The notes: generated by a model from the sequence alone, not told the origin. A stretch of DNA of 64,000 bases from Lentinula raphanica (GCA_027919835.1 JANVFP010000002.1:1302001-1366000), one strand, 5' to 3'; shown: positions 22,783 to 35,972, counted from the first letter of the stretch. Program-made: numbers and translations.

Positions 22783-23872
22783 TTATATAATATCAGTAAG
22801 TCGTGTTCGAACACGGTCCACAACCCAGTGATTCAGGGAATCAGGCAGGAACGGCATTCCTTCTTCCTGGTACTCTTTTTCATGGGCCAAAATGATGACT
22901 AGATTCGGAAATTCTTTGACGACATGAATGAGAGAAGCCACTGTCGCTCTAGCTTCCTCGATATCGTCGTGATTTGCCTCGCTAATCTGTCGTATATCTA
23001 GATTCGGAGGCACCACAGTATAACATTGTCGATCATGGCAGCAATCTCCAGCGAGAAGTATGTAGGTTTCGAGGTTTGGACTACTAGAGTCTTCGACTTC
23101 TGAGGGACCTATGCTGCCAGTGACACGAGCGAGAGCAGCAAGATGGCCGGGAAAATGGCCTGGTGCATCAATGAGAAGGAACGAGCCGTCTCCGAAGAAA
23201 TCGTTAGTTTTCTTGAAGTAGGACGGTAAGTATTTGGAATGAGACTCGAAAGGAAGGGTCTCCTTGAACTCAAGGTACCGCACAGAGCGCCCCTCTGGCC
23301 ACTCGTTGAATGGAGAGTCAGGATCAGTAGGGTATACCGGTTGGTCGAAAAGAACTTTGGCTTCGCCTCCGACGATGATCTCGGCTGAATGAAAGGGTTG
23401 AACATCCCCGGTATGGTCAAAGTGAAGATGGCTTTGCATCAGCATGCTCGTTGAGTATATCAATCCGATGAGGAATCTATACCCACCTGAACATTATACC
23501 TCGAATCTCATTGGGATTGATGTGATTCTCCCTCAAGATTTCAGCGACATCCTTGTCACATTGTGGTTTGAATTCTGACAGTGTATCATTCAAGGCTGGT
23601 GGATATCCTTCGGCATGCTGAATCCAAACTTACATTTCACTCGAGCCATGAAAGTCCCATGTTCCGATGCTCACCTTTCGCAAACCGAGATCAAATAGGT
23701 ATTTTCCTCTTGTTGGATGCTCTATCATGAAGGAGAACGTAGGGACAACTTCACCGCCAGTTTCAAGACCATTTTCTAGAACGTCTTGGAAGATTTCCTT
23801 GTGCGGGAGATATAAATGACCTGCAATGAGAGCAAAGACAGATACATAGGGAACTTGAGGTGTCGATGTCAT
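22783..23872 (-). CDS. Metallo-beta-lactamase-fold hydrolase, lactonase-like
   Basis: Zinc-dependent hydrolase of the MBL superfamily, 325 residues. Exons 23872..23675, 23617..23487 and 23431..22783 join in phase. The second junction falls inside the metal site and builds SHLHFDHTGD, giving His111, His113, Asp115 and His116. APGHFPGH (His202 or His206) and AGD (Asp239) follow in the expected order, then ILAHEKEY near the C-terminus supplies the last His. The N-terminal VPYVSVFALIAGHLYLP and the FMIEHP..YLFDLGL strand resemble the group that includes N-acyl homoserine lactonases. No signal peptide. The substrate could be a lactone or another ester; quorum quenching would be speculation. Divergent from the acid phosphatase gene. 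Confidence 0.9.
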
Positions 23873-24269
23873 TCCTGCAGATGAGTATCTGAGTCAGAGT
23901 TAACCTGGTCTTGCCAGTCGAGAGAGTCAGAGAGAGCTCGGAGCCTGGGAAAAACGTTTGTAATCGAGCGATGCCGGAAGCTCATCGACATCCGCCACTG
24001 CGCATCTTGATCGCTGCTTTGAACGTTGACCTCCTCTTGAAATTCGAATCCTGTTCTGTCAATGATTTGGAAGGATTTTAAGCCTTCTTCAAAATGATTT
24101 ACCTGCACTTGCAAATTGCACGCACGTTCTTCGTCCCATGCATCTCTTCATGGGAACTCTGCTCAGGGCACTCTGCGTCTATGGCACCCTCGTGGTCCCT
24201 CATCTTTTCGGAAGGCCGCCGAAACATTACCTTAAAGTGAGATCAAGATGCTACTCGCTATCGACCAAC
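23873..24269. other. Divergent promoter region, hydrolase and acid phosphatase
   Basis: A 397-bp gap. An open frame on minus (24114..23869) has no splice link to the hydrolase and is rejected. No clear TATA box. Confidence 0.4.
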
Positions 24270-26043
24270 ATGTTTGCGTATTCTGCCTTGTTTGTATCGC
24301 TGGTGTCATTTGCATGGGCAGCGTTTGACCCGTTGAAACACTCGGGTAATGCCTCGCCGTACTTCGATGCCCCCACTCTTCCTAGTATTAGACCAGAAAC
24401 TCCTACGAGCTGCGTGGTAGATCAAGCAGCGTACTTTGTGCGCCATGGATCGTATGTTCTCCGAAGATTTTAAATGTGTGCATGGTTTCCTGATTGACAT
24501 TCAGCCGTTATCCCGAGCCAGGTTCATTCACTGGCTGGCAAGACCTTTTCTGGAAGATTCAAAATGCAACATTCACCGCACATGGACCTTTGACGTTCCT
24601 TCCTTTCTGGGTCCCGCCCGTAGACAACATCGATCACGAACCTCTCTTCCTGTCTTCTACCGGCGCGAGAGAAGCGTTTGATCTAGGAGTTGAGCTGCGA
24701 AAACGGTATGCGTTCACTTCTGGTGGACAGAATTTCACCGTGTGGTATGCTTATTTCCCTTTCTCGCTACAAAATTCTCTGCTGAAATAATACTACAGGA
24801 CAGCTGGTCAACAGCGGGTAGTTGATACTGCAACGTATTTCTTGCGAGGGTATCTCTCAGATGGGAATTATCTGTCCGATCCTTCACTCAACCGAGGGCA
24901 TCTAGTCATCTTACCTGACTCGTTGACCGCTGAACAAGCTATCAATGCCACGAATGGTACCTTCGCTGACTCGCTGACGCCGTCTGCGTCTTGTCCGCCC
25001 TATGCTATCCTCAGCAACAATGGTTCTCAGGCAGCTTCTACCTTTCGCGATACGTATCAAAACAAGACTGCCGCAAGACTTAACGCATTCTTACACGGTA
25101 ATCTCTCGCTCGATGCTACGGATATTGGTGTCATGCAAGACCTCTGCGGGTTCGGCTTTGAAATCAGCGGGGATAGACGTTTTTGTGATATCTTTACCGG
25201 TATATACGCTGCCTTTCTTATTTCTTTCACGCGTTTGAAAGTATCTTCTAGATACTGAATGGCTCCACTATGAGTATGCTGATGATCTGAACTACTACTA
25301 TGGATCGGGCCCAGGCAATCCACTTTCTGCTACCACTGGATATCCTTGGGTCAAAGCCATCGCTGACATTTTCGAAGCCGGACCACATCATACCGTTGAT
25401 AATGGGACGCTTGTTCCTCCCGCTCTCATCATGGGCTTTTCGGTGAGCTTCCTTCTATTCAGCCGTTTCACATCCTCCAACCTCAATCATTCGCGTACCT
25501 TGACAGCATGATAATAACCTCCCTCCACTTATGTCTGCTCTGGGCCTTTGGAATGATACCGTCCTCTCAATCACCCAGAGGGACACGAACCCCCTCCGTG
25601 AATTCCGCAGCGGGCATCTTGTTGCTTTCAGAGGCTACCTCGCCCTCGAACGATTATCATGTACAACTTTGCCGATCCACAATGGTACCGGAATATTCCA
25701 TCAGGCCGGTGTCCTTGGTGGCACTTTTACCTCGTCGAAACAATCCCCGAGTGCCTCTACCAACTCTTCCTTTACTTCTGAGCTATATGTTCGTGTCAGA
25801 GCAGATAACGCGCCGGTGCCCATCCCATCGTGTTCTTCAGGACCTGGACATACATGTCCGTTGACTCAGTTCCTTGAAATGGTCAATGGGCCCTTGGCCA
25901 CTGCTGCGGGTGACTTTATGGAGGTTTGTGGTTTGGCCAATGTAACTGGGCCAGGTGTGAGCGGAATCAGTGGAAATGGTAGTAGTGTGCGGTTTCTGAC
26001 AATCAAAGGAGATGGCACGGAAAGTCTTCTGGGATTGAACTAG
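24270..26043 (+). CDS. Secreted histidine acid phosphatase (phytase-like)
   Basis: Extracellular phosphomonoesterase of the branch-2 histidine phosphatase superfamily, 516 residues. Exons 24270..24451, 24505..24744, 24799..25199, 25252..25442 and 25507..26043 join in phase. Signal peptide MFAYSALFVSLVSFAWA. The catalytic RHGSRYP (residues 58-64) is split by intron 1 and restored exactly. The proton-donor HD pair (His339-Asp340, HDNNLPPLMSALGLWND) opens the last exon. YGSGPGNPL and many N-x-S/T sites support a secreted glycoprotein. The family takes phosphate off phytate or other esters, which fits phosphate scavenging. The start at 24270 is preferred because an in-frame ATG upstream at 24138 would bury the signal peptide. 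Confidence 0.95.
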
Positions 26044-27579
26044 GGGAAACATCTTAGCGCCATGTCGAAGCTGTATGCACCGTGTTGTCTTGGATCTACG
26101 GCTTTAAGGAAGACTGTTCCCTCCTAACCTATTCGTTTACAACTACTAGCCAGGCTTCTACTTCATTGTGTTCACTGCCATCATCCAATCACTAAAATGT
26201 ACCCATCATTGCCTCTATCTTGTTCGCGAATCGGCACAGGAGTAGACTTTGTCCTCGCATGTGTCTTCATATCTTGGACAAGTAGTCACAAAAGATACAT
26301 ACAGAGTAGAAAGATAATCCTGGGACCTGAACACGGTCAGATGACTGAGACGCGATCACGCACGACTGGGCCACCCAACTTTCTTGCACCTCAACCATCA
26401 TCATCGAGCACACACCCAACGAATTTCATCTCTCATCCCAACTCTTGTTAACAGTTATATTCCTCAAAGCCGCTGAATCATCCAAATTTTGTAACGCCAC
26501 TGGTGTGGAAGATACAGGGAAACTGATCGTCGAGTCGGATGTGTCAGACATGATACCAGATTGTTCTTCTTGCGTCCACACTAGTGAGTCAAAGCAAACT
26601 TATCCTACGAGAATTAACAATCAGTATTTCAATATGCATGGCACTTTCATGAAACACTTATTCAATAGCAGCCACAAATATAGCAGACGATCATTGAATG
26701 TGAGATTGGTCTCTGTGAAGGCCACCGCCAAGAAACGAACCAATCCAACACTCCCAGCGACGATTTCATGGCGTCCTTCAAAACGATCAAGGTAAACTTT
26801 TCCAATTCAGTCATCGTCGGTTTGGTGTGATCTCACTGAGAGTTACTTTCAAGGACAGCTGCGAATGATGGTTCAAGCGCCAATGAATGATTATTTTTGC
26901 GACGGATATCTCCTGCTGGACCTTCTCATCTTCTTGCATATCATGTGTATCTCTAATGACCTGTATTTCTAATTATCGATATATGTTTTTCTTCACATGA
27001 ATATGACCGGGACGCTTTATGGTTTGACAGATGACTGAGCCTGCCAGTGAGAGTGGTATCTTCGGATACTACCTGATACTACTGTAAAAAGTCTTCAGGC
27101 ACTGTAAAAGGCAGCAGGCAATTTACAACATGCTCATGTACCGTGTACCCTTCCAGTTATATAATATACAGTATGGTTATTGTCAGTACGTAGCGGTCAA
27201 AAGCAATGATTGTGGCTGTTCGTACATCGAAGAAGAGTACTAAACATTTTCTAAGATAGTATCGTGATCGGACGGACGAACAGATAGAGAAGCTGCTCTA
27301 TTGATACAAGGGAATCGAGGATTACTGGATATGAGTCGAGTGTAAGTAAAAAGACTGGGGGATTAAGTTATGTCCTATGGATATGGTCCAACGTGACAGT
27401 CATGAGAGGCAGACGCATTCAAGTCGAGACGAAACAACTCGGACAATACATCAAAGAGAAGGAGAACGAACATGCAGAACGAAACGAAGATGAAGAGAGG
27501 GACAACAGGGTGGGAGAGAGATGAAGAACGAATGGTGTGAAGGTCGAAGAGAAAAAAAAAGCTCATACCAGGAGAGGAG
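26044..27579. other. Intergenic, no supported gene
   Basis: About 1.5 kb between the phosphatase 3' end and the F-box gene 3' end. Open frames near 26.2-26.8 kb lack coding evidence. A purine-rich stretch at 27440-27560 lies past the F-box gene stop. Confidence 0.45.
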
Positions 27580-29761
27580 TTAAATAGTCAACTCACTTCC
27601 TAAAGGAACCAAAGGTACATCCATTGGCATCATAGCGTACGTCCGCCTATGGAATGACACGTCTAGCTTTCCGTTCGAGTCATCGCCTTGAGTGATTCGT
27701 TCAAAGACTTTCCTGGCCGCAGCACTGTCTAGCTCGAGATTGGGAATATCCGGAAAGCAAAGCGTGACGGCAAAGGATCGCAACCGTGCGGCCGAGCTCA
27801 ATGAACTGTACACTGGATTATCATTCCATCGCGATCTGACAAAGTCGCGCATCGGTAGAACCTGGAAGATTGGATCGATATCCAAGGCGATATTCTCCAA
27901 TCTCCTTAATGGCTGCGCGTTGGAGTTTTCGAGAGAACCGGAACTGAAAGAACATGTGGAGGGTGATCCAGCGGGGACGGACAACGTGAGATATTCCAAC
28001 AGTTCCGGCCATACAGGTTTATCTCTCCTGACATGCAACGTAACCAGGCTTTCTCCTATGTTCTTCAGGTCCAGATATGCTTGAACGTGTTCTGATTCCA
28101 ACTCAGATCCCAGGGACCCCATTCCACCCCACGCATTGTCAGAAGATTCTGGAGGAGAAGGGTTGAACCCAAGACAGAGCGAAGCGACGCAGGAGGAAGC
28201 CCGCTCAAGGAATCCATTGAAAGAATCATGTGGCCAGGAAAGTTCAAGGTCGTCGGGTAAGCTCAAAGAGTGAGACTCGGCCGACTCGAACTGGCCCACT
28301 TCCAACGTCACATCGCACATTCTCGGGCACTCCAGGTGGTCGAAAAGGTACGATAACGTCTCAGGTGAGGCTCCGCGTGATAGACGGAGCTCGAATACCT
28401 CGAGGCAGGAGTGCACTACCATAGGAGAAAATCCCGCGTCGTCGTCGACCTCATCTGAATCGAGATTGACAAGGCCATCGATCCGAACGTGACAAGCCTT
28501 CAGACTTGGTGCAACGTTTCCAAGGATGAGAAGAAGAGCAGCGGGAGTAATGGTAGGGAGATCGATAGTCAAAGACTCGAGATGCGATAGGTGTAACGTT
28601 GACAAATCGCGCACGAGTAATGAAGGAAGCTTGAGCTGTATATTTCGCAGTGCCGGCGCTGCACGAGCTATGGAAAGGACCCAATGTGTGGGAGACCATT
28701 CCTCATTCTGAGGGCTAAAAGCGAAATCGAGCGATTCGAGCATCGGAGCATTTGATATAGCTGGGAACAGGTCCTCGTGTGCTCCAGATGTGAACAGTTC
28801 ATCTTCGCAGTGGAGGGAAAAGATTTCCAACGCTGCACTTGGTCAACAGAAGCGTGGACAAGTTCTGAAGACACCCGTTGGAATGTTTCATCCTCCACCT
28901 CGGTCATTCGCCTCAGATCGATATACCACGCCAATGGAATACCTGTAGCCGCTCTCACTTGATTGAGTCGCTCTAGAACATTCGTAGCGACTCGTTCATT
29001 GATGTGCGAAGCGGTGAGAGTGATCCAAAGCGCTGGACAAGATAATGCAATCTGTCGCCAGGTACGACAAACATGCGTTAGGGTGGTGGCACTCCCGAGA
29101 GACGAAGTACAATCAGATTCTGCAACGTAGTGTTGGAAAATCTCCAGAAGCTGCAGGATATGTTAGGAAACGAAGACCACTATAAGGAGATTGCTTGCCA
29201 AGTCTGACGGAATGTTCCTCATACTGCATCCTACAACTCCTTTGTACTTGACAACATCCTCGGTCATCTCTCCTAGTTCTTCATCCAGTAGATGTAATTG
29301 GCGATCCAAAAACTTTCTCTGCCGATCAAGAACCTCCTTCCTGCGTTCCAATTCGAACGTCTTCCGCCGTTTGGCATCGAGAATGGTATGTATTTCTGTG
29401 ACTTCTTTCGAAGACGGGAGATCATTCGTTTGAAGAGCGTTGATATCGGTAGCAGAGGGGATAGGAATGGAATGTGTGGAGACTGAGGTGGAGATAGTGG
29501 AGATTGAGGCGAGTGACGCAACAGTGTCGAACGAAGTCTTGGTGACTTGTGTGAACTCTGAATCATCCGATTCTTGTGAACTTCGTTGTACTGGCGTTTG
29601 ATACTTGTGTACCTTCATGAAAGAGCAGAAAAATGTGGACTCAGGACGCAAGATGTGTAAAAGAGACAGTAGAACAATACCTTATTGGACAGCTTCCAGT
29701 TTTTATTACGTTGAAGCCTACTGCGAAAGCGGTCCAACAGAGAGAATGGCATGTTGATCAT
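27580..29761 (-). CDS. F-box-type protein with leucine-rich region; apparent 1-nt frameshift
   Basis: Likely substrate adaptor of the mushroom F-box family. Exons 29761..29681, 29612..29199 and 29150..27580. After a Ser/Thr-rich N-terminus comes a coiled coil (RRKTFELERRKEVLDRQRKF) and then the F-box core, rebuilt across a 48-nt GC..AG intron as IPSDL-LLEIFQHYV, followed by LTHVCRTWRQIALSCPALW. Downstream is a long leucine-rich region in the style of these proteins. The reading frame breaks at an A run (28824-28826): QRWK is in one frame and IFSLHCEDE in the next. One extra base would give 688 residues with a normal RW-xx-FSL junction. This is either a true deletion, a sequence error, or an undetected intron; the intron options I tried do not fit. 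Confidence 0.75.
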
Positions 29762-31804
29762 GAGGAATGGCCGCAGCGGTGATTGGATGGACAGTGGTCG
29801 TGGAAGTGGTCGTTGTACGATGGCCCAACAAAAATCAGAGGAGCGTCCCAAGATGAGGGCCGGGCCAACAACCACAATTCCTTGACGATGGTGGTTTTAT
29901 ACGAGGACGAGAGATTTTATATTGACCTTTTTGTCTTTTATGTTTTTTTGTCTTCCGTTATTTGGTGACGTTACGCGGTGACTCCAGTTTGCTGTGTGGC
30001 AATGCTGTTACCGAGTTCCGATGTTCACTTTCCGGTATACAGAAGGGGACGCCGTCAACGCGACAAGTTGAGGAAAAAGCAAGAAAGATCATGTTTGAAG
30101 TGCTGGAGGTTGAGGAAGAAAGACAAAGATCATGATGGTCAGACTTCGCTTAACTGATCGTAATCAGTAAATCACGCAACTTCTTTCGAGGACCCACAGA
30201 GATAAGATAACGATGAGCTTTGGCTGACTAGCTTTGACTACTACTTCCATGACTTCCATGGTGCTCAAATTTTCTACGAATAAGCCCAGGTATGCCCCCC
30301 TCGAAAGGCTCAAAGATTCTCAAATCTCTTGAATCAAATGCCTCGCAATGCGATGCTATCAAGACCGATGGGATGGATGCCAGTGGATGCCCTTGTCAAC
30401 TTTATATTATTGATAGCAGTCTGGCTTCTTTCGTGCATACAATGCAGTGCGTCTCATCATGATATCGACACTGAAAAATGCACGTCGTTGGCTGACAGAT
30501 CGTCACAAAAACGTTGCGAGACTCCCGCCAGGCTCGAAGATCCACGGAGTTGCTTGCCTGAAGCTTCCCGCACGAGTGGCATGGTCTCAAGCAGACTGCA
30601 ACAAAAATTCGAATTACACGTAACCCTACCAATGCCAAATCTGCCCTTTTTCCGCGTGCGGTATATTCATATAACATGAAACCGTCACTTTCTGCCGCAA
30701 ACCCTGTGCACATCTCCTTCGAGTGTCTCCTCTCTCGCGAAGCCCTCCTTCGCACAATTCACGACATATGTGAATAATAGAAGCTGAATATCCTCATCGT
30801 CATATGGATTTACTGTTCAGTGAGTGTAAAAGCTAGTATCCGGTCTGTGGAACTACCTCATGCCTCCTCGTGCATGCCAACTCGTTCCGGGAAAATAGTC
30901 ACATCGCCGTTCATTAGGCATTAATCCAGGTCAGCAATCAGGATCTCTCTATTGAAAAAAGCAGCTCATTGTTCATGTCGACCCAGGTCGTCCCGAGATT
31001 TCCGTGTGAGTCGCGCCCGTCGGGTTTGAATTTCTTGCTCAATAGGTATTGACTACTCTGCATGGAAACAACGTGAACTTGAACTGGGAAGTGAAGGAGG
31101 TGGAGCAGGAGCGCTGTAGGAAGCTGAAACTGAGGCAAATGTCGCCATGGTGGCCAATGAAGGCTAGTAACTGTTATATGTTTTGCTCAACGTCCACTGC
31201 TGTTGTGACCATTAGATACTAGATTTCTCTAGCAGATATCTCCGTTGTACCAGTGGGTCTTTGAATGAGGTTGGCAACTTGGTCTCGTCACTCCTTGAAA
31301 CGGATCTACGAACCCTTTGAAGCAGGCGTCAAGTGTGTAGACCCGGGTGAGTGGCTTCATCTACATACGCATCCGGATTCCGGAAAGCCATTCGAGGTGG
31401 TTTACGTCGTATCAGTCCAGGGTGAACCTCCACAGCGACCGTGACTGCTCAGAGACATATTGAGGTAACATTACTCTCTGTTGTTCCGGTCTTCCGGAAA
31501 AAAATACCTCTCTCACACTTAGTGTTTTGCAGTGTCCTTCGATGTGCGAGCTGACCGTGAAGGCTCTTGAAATTGGGCTGCGCGCAGGGTACCGACTTTA
31601 ACATTGACACCAGCGTGTGACCACTTCAAGTTCCTCGACCCGAATGTGCTACAAGAGCGTGGGTTCGAGATCCAGATTGGGTATGTACTTTTACTGAGTT
31701 AGATGCAAACCCGGATGCTGAAATTCTATCCGACAGGGTCAGCCCATGACTCAGTATTCTGTCACCTTCTGCCACGGAGTCGGTACTTGACTCTACTTGA
31801 TTTG
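29762..31804. other. Gene-poor region, left part
   Basis: No supported gene. An open frame at 30329-30679 has one hydrophobic stretch near its start but no other support. Confidence 0.4.
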
Positions 31805-32640
31805 TCGATTCAGTCAAGATTTGAATGAACGGAAGGAGAAACAAGAAGTTATAAAGGTTACAAGAGATTACAAGCAACATCAGGAAGTAAGTTGAGGCCG
31901 ACTCGGAGACTCTGGTGCTTCTATTAATTATTCGTCGGTGCCAGAGTTCGAGATGGATAGTAATTCTCTCTCGGAACGAACGGCGTCGTTAACTCAGTGA
32001 GTACCGTACTTCCTTTTCAGTGAACTTGTACGAAAAGCCTCGTACGACTTACGACTCATCGCTAAACACAGAGACAGACAGGAGGAAAACTCGTTTGCCC
32101 TGTATAACGAAATCTTCGCCGTCGAGCCCCTTCCGGAATTCAGTTCTGTTTCCTCGTTTTCTCTGCATTCCGTGAGTCGCCGTGTCTTCAACAGTCTTCG
32201 AATTGACTGGAAAGAGTACTATAAGTTATCGATTCAGTCGGCATTGAATGAGCGGAGGGAGGTCCACAGAAAGGTTACAAAGGTTACAAGCAACACCAGG
32301 ATGTAAGTTGAGACCGACTCGGACATGGTGCTTCTATTGATTATTCGTCGGTGCAATTTGAGGTGCCAAATAATGTTCTCTCGGAAGGAACGGCGTCGTT
32401 AACAACCCAGTGAGTACTACCATATTTTCTTTCCATTGAATTTGTACTAAGTAGATGTCTCTTACGAGTCACGACTCATCGCTGAATTCAGCAGAACTCG
32501 TCTGCCCTGTAAAACGAAATCTTTACCGTCGAGCGCTGTCGAGGTCTGGTGAATTCCAACATCCGGAATTGACTTTCACTTCCTCGATTTCTCTGCATGC
32601 CGTGAGTCGCCGTATCTATAGACGTCTTCGAATTGTCTGA
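31805..32640. repeat. Tandem repeat, two diverged units of about 424 bp with splice-like signals
   Basis: Unit 1 (31805-32228) and unit 2 (32229-32640) both open with TCGATTCAGTC and share long stretches, for example around ATTATTCGTCGGTGC, ACGACTCATCGCT and GTGAGTCGCCGT. Each unit carries, in the same places, AG/exon-like/GTAAGT and GTGAGT sequences. On plus the pieces read LNERKEKQE and LNERREVHR, suggesting exons of an old duplicated gene. Unit 2 has a stop (CTGTAAAAC where unit 1 has CTGTATAAC). Probably a decayed gene fragment; protein identity not recognised. Confidence 0.6.
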
Positions 32641-34007
32641 ACACCTTCCTCGACGGTCGAATTCCTCGAATTCTTATGTTTTTTAATTCACAACCTGACA
32701 GTTTCGGACTTCAGCTTGGTAGGATAATCCTTCACGCGTGCCCGTTCTCCAGATTGACTCATACAGCTTCAAAAGTCTGTATCAACAGCTCAAGGTTCAT
32801 GCGCATTTTGGTGGCTGCTAAGGCTATGGTCATAGTATCAGCACGCTAAAACGGTCGTGGCTTAGGCTACTGATGATCAAGCCTCTACCTGAGATGCAAA
32901 CAGATGAACATTGCACCGTGCGACTGCCGCAACATGAAGACAATCTTGCAAGTTGCCAGCATAAGTTCAAGAGACAAGACCGATATACACGGGTTAGGAA
33001 AAGTCTAGCGCAGGGCACCAAATCTTCTGCTTCTAGAAAGCTCGGCTGCAGGGGAAGTCGGAAGGTGCTTGTGTCTAGCATTTGAAGTTTCATCAGCCTT
33101 CATCTGATATCACAAGTTTCCAGGTTCCATCGCGCTTTCCAGTGTTCACTGAGGTCTCTAATCATACTGGTTGGCCTCCATCCTGTTCAATGGAAGATGA
33201 ATACATGCGGGAGCAACAGATCACTCAGATACCGGTAAGCTGACATGATGCGCTTCGGCTTCCTGGTGAGGCCGTAACTCAGTCCGTGCCATGCCAAGGA
33301 ATACTACTTAAGGCTTCATAGAAGTCTGGCTGGCTGCTAATAGGTGCTCATGAAATTTCTGCTTATTGACACCAGGAAATCACTGGGCGCTATGGACTGG
33401 AACTTGGAAGTACGATATCGATGGCAAGTACGTTCCTTTCTTTCATTCAGCTTGAGTTTCACCTATTACATCTGATATGACAGTGCAGTGTTCAAGGGGT
33501 TAAGGCCCTAATCAGATAGTGGGTGTCGAACATCTCTGTGCTTTGATGCGGGAGCTTGACTACCAAATCTCTTTACTGACTGTAAATATTTCGAACTTGC
33601 GAACTTGTGAGGGGAAGATTGTAGAAGTCCGAGAACTGCGCTTGCGACTGCGCCCCCGATGTTCGAAAACAATCTGAGGATAATTTTCAACTCTGGAGAA
33701 ACTTTGGTTGCCTTTGCAACTCTTTCAGTATACTCAATCAAGACTCCAAACCTATGGGTGGAGTTCTGAATAGGTCGAAGCTGTGGATCATCATGCATGG
33801 CATGGCGTTGGTTGAATTGTTACTGTACATCAGTGGATGATTTCTCAGCGCTTATTTCTGGCATTTAAGTACCTTCTCTCCAACATGTTCTAAGAAATTC
33901 ATCCGACTCTTCGCCTCATCGTACTGCGGGTCACCGCTCACGTCATCTTGTGTATAGAAATACTTCCAGTCCAAGTCCCAGTTAATCTCGAATCCCCCTT
34001 CCTTTTC
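32641..34007. other. Gene-poor region, right part
   Basis: No supported gene. A 96-codon open frame on minus (33798..33508) has an amphipathic, coding-like middle but no neighbouring exons were found, so it is left unannotated. Confidence 0.4.
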
Positions 34008-35695
34008 ATGGCTATCACCTTCGAACTAAAACGATACGTCGTTTTCTCAATCCTCTTGGTCAGGATCGTCAAACACTGTTCAGGAGAGCCTGTGCTGATA
34101 TTTCTCAGCTAGGAATACTATATACGGCGGTCCTCCTGCATGTAGGATTTCGACAATCCTATTTCGATAATGGGACTCCTACCTCAGAGCTGGACTCAAC
34201 GATCCTGAAGGAAAACGCGACATTGGTTTTTCTGGCGCGTAATTCCGAGCTGAAGGGCGTGATATCGAGTATGAGAGGCTTAGAGAGTCGATTTAACCAT
34301 CGATACCGTTATCCTTGGGTGTTTTTGAATGACGAAGAATTCACGAACGAATTCAAAGGGTGCGTGGTGCTCTATATGTCTCGTAGCAGTCTGCTCATTG
34401 ATGTTCATGCTTACAGTTCTGTACTGCTGGAAACAGACGCGCCGGTTCACTTTGGGTTGATACCAAAGGAGCATTGGGACCAGCCTGCTTGGATCGACGA
34501 GGAAAAGGCACAAAAGTCGCGTCAACGATTGAAGGAACAGAACATTATTTACGGCGGTGCGCATACTACTCCTTCCTATCCTTGCTCGCACAGAATAACT
34601 GATTGTACGACAGATAGCGCGTCCTATAGAAATATGTGCCGCTTCAATTCGGGGGTCAGTCTCATTCCTATGCCCCTGCGTAGCCAATATTGACATGTAC
34701 GACTCAGTACTTCTTCCACCATCCACTGCTACAACAATTTAGATATTACTGGCGAGTAGAGTAAGCTGATCTCTGCTTGTGCGCTCAAGATTGGGAACTC
34801 ATCGAAATCATGTACAGGCCTGATGTCAAATATTTTTGTGACATGAACTACGATCCTTTCCAATTCATGAAAGGAAGGAATCAGACATATGGTACTAGCT
34901 GTCCCGGGTTGATATGTATCGTTGCGCTCACATTTGTCCCAGGTTTCACCATCGCATTATATGAGACGCCACAGACAGTCACTACCCTATGGGATACTGT
35001 CAGAGGTAATCATTATTCTTTGGACGTGGGATTAGAATTTCTCTCAACCCCGTTTCCCTGTAACAGAATTCATGATCAAATACCCTCAGCACATCGCCAA
35101 CGACAATGCACTGGATTTCATCAGCAGTGATGGTGGAAAAACCTATAACATGTGTCACTGTAGGTTTGCAAATCACATCGTATACTCTACCGTTGTCACT
35201 TATATCATATTCTTCTTTCTTCATCGCAGTTTGGAGTAACTTCGAAATTGCAGACATGGACTTTTGGCGGAGCGAAGCTTACCAGACGTTCTTCCAATTC
35301 CTAGATTCAAAGGGAGGTTTTTATTATGAGGTCAGTGTCATGCACCGTTCGAGGCTGCAAACCAGGGAGTCTCATCTCTTTCTGTTTCTCGCGATCTACA
35401 GAGATGGGGGGATGCTCCCGTGCATTCAATAGCTGCCGCATTACTGCTTCCAAAACGCAACATACATTATTTCCAGGATATCGGTTACCAGCATTCCATT
35501 TACCAGCATTGCCCTTCAAGCGAAGAATCGATGGGTAATTCATGCTCTTGTCATCGCTGGAATTCTTTTGGTAAGTCGCTGGTATCTTCTCGCCTATGGA
35601 TTGTTGTGTCTAACATGCTGGTACTAGATCATCATAAACAGTCTTGTTTACCTCTTTACAAAAATATGAAATCAAAGAACAAGATCACACCGTAA
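34008..35695 (+). CDS. Alpha-1,2-mannosyltransferase, GT15 (KRE2/MNT1) family
   Basis: Golgi type II membrane enzyme that extends mannose chains on glycoproteins. Eleven exons: 34008..34058, 34109..34359, 34417..34556, 34614..34654, 34708..34760, 34818..34891, 34943..35005, 35067..35159, 35230..35330, 35402..35570 and 35628..35695, 367 residues. Splicing exon 1 to 2 creates the signal anchor ([19 protein letters not shown]). Family motifs follow in order: [109 protein letters not shown] and [10 protein letters not shown]. The stem after the anchor is short. The 3' end converges on the methyltransferase gene. Exact acceptor and linkage remain open within GT15. Confidence 0.95.
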
Positions 35696-35972
35696 TGAAC
35701 CCTCTATGCCTTTGATGAGTAACGCCAGTTGCTAGAATGTAATGAATGATTATAGCTATTCCTGTATGGGGTAGTTTTAACTTATTCCAGCTGTATCCTG
35801 TATATGTGAAAGCTCTTCGACTAATGCTAATGTAATTTATTTCCCCAACCCAGTGCCCTTTCCCTCTAGTGTCTCGAAGTTAGACTAGCGTACTATCCAT
35901 AGTTTTAGAGTTTTGAGATTGCTGAACATTGCCAATGTATGCTATGTATGAAACGGCTTTACTAGAACCAGT

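Noticed and set aside
23869..24114. 81-codon minus frame just upstream of the metallo-hydrolase as an N-terminal exon
   Set aside because: It ends before the ATG in another frame and no donor/acceptor pair connects it; the hydrolase is complete without it.
28700..28990. A normal intron joining the two frames of the F-box gene
   Set aside because: Candidate donors near 28850-28930 give introns under 45 nt or the wrong phase, or remove the conserved QRWK region.
31640..31690. GGGTTCGAGATCC-like sequence suggesting a tRNA T-arm
   Set aside because: The seven-base loop is possible but the stem is weak and no acceptor, D or anticodon arms were found around it.
33508..33798. 96-codon minus frame with an amphipathic middle
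   Set aside because: Coding-like but isolated; without transcript or homology it cannot be supported as a gene.
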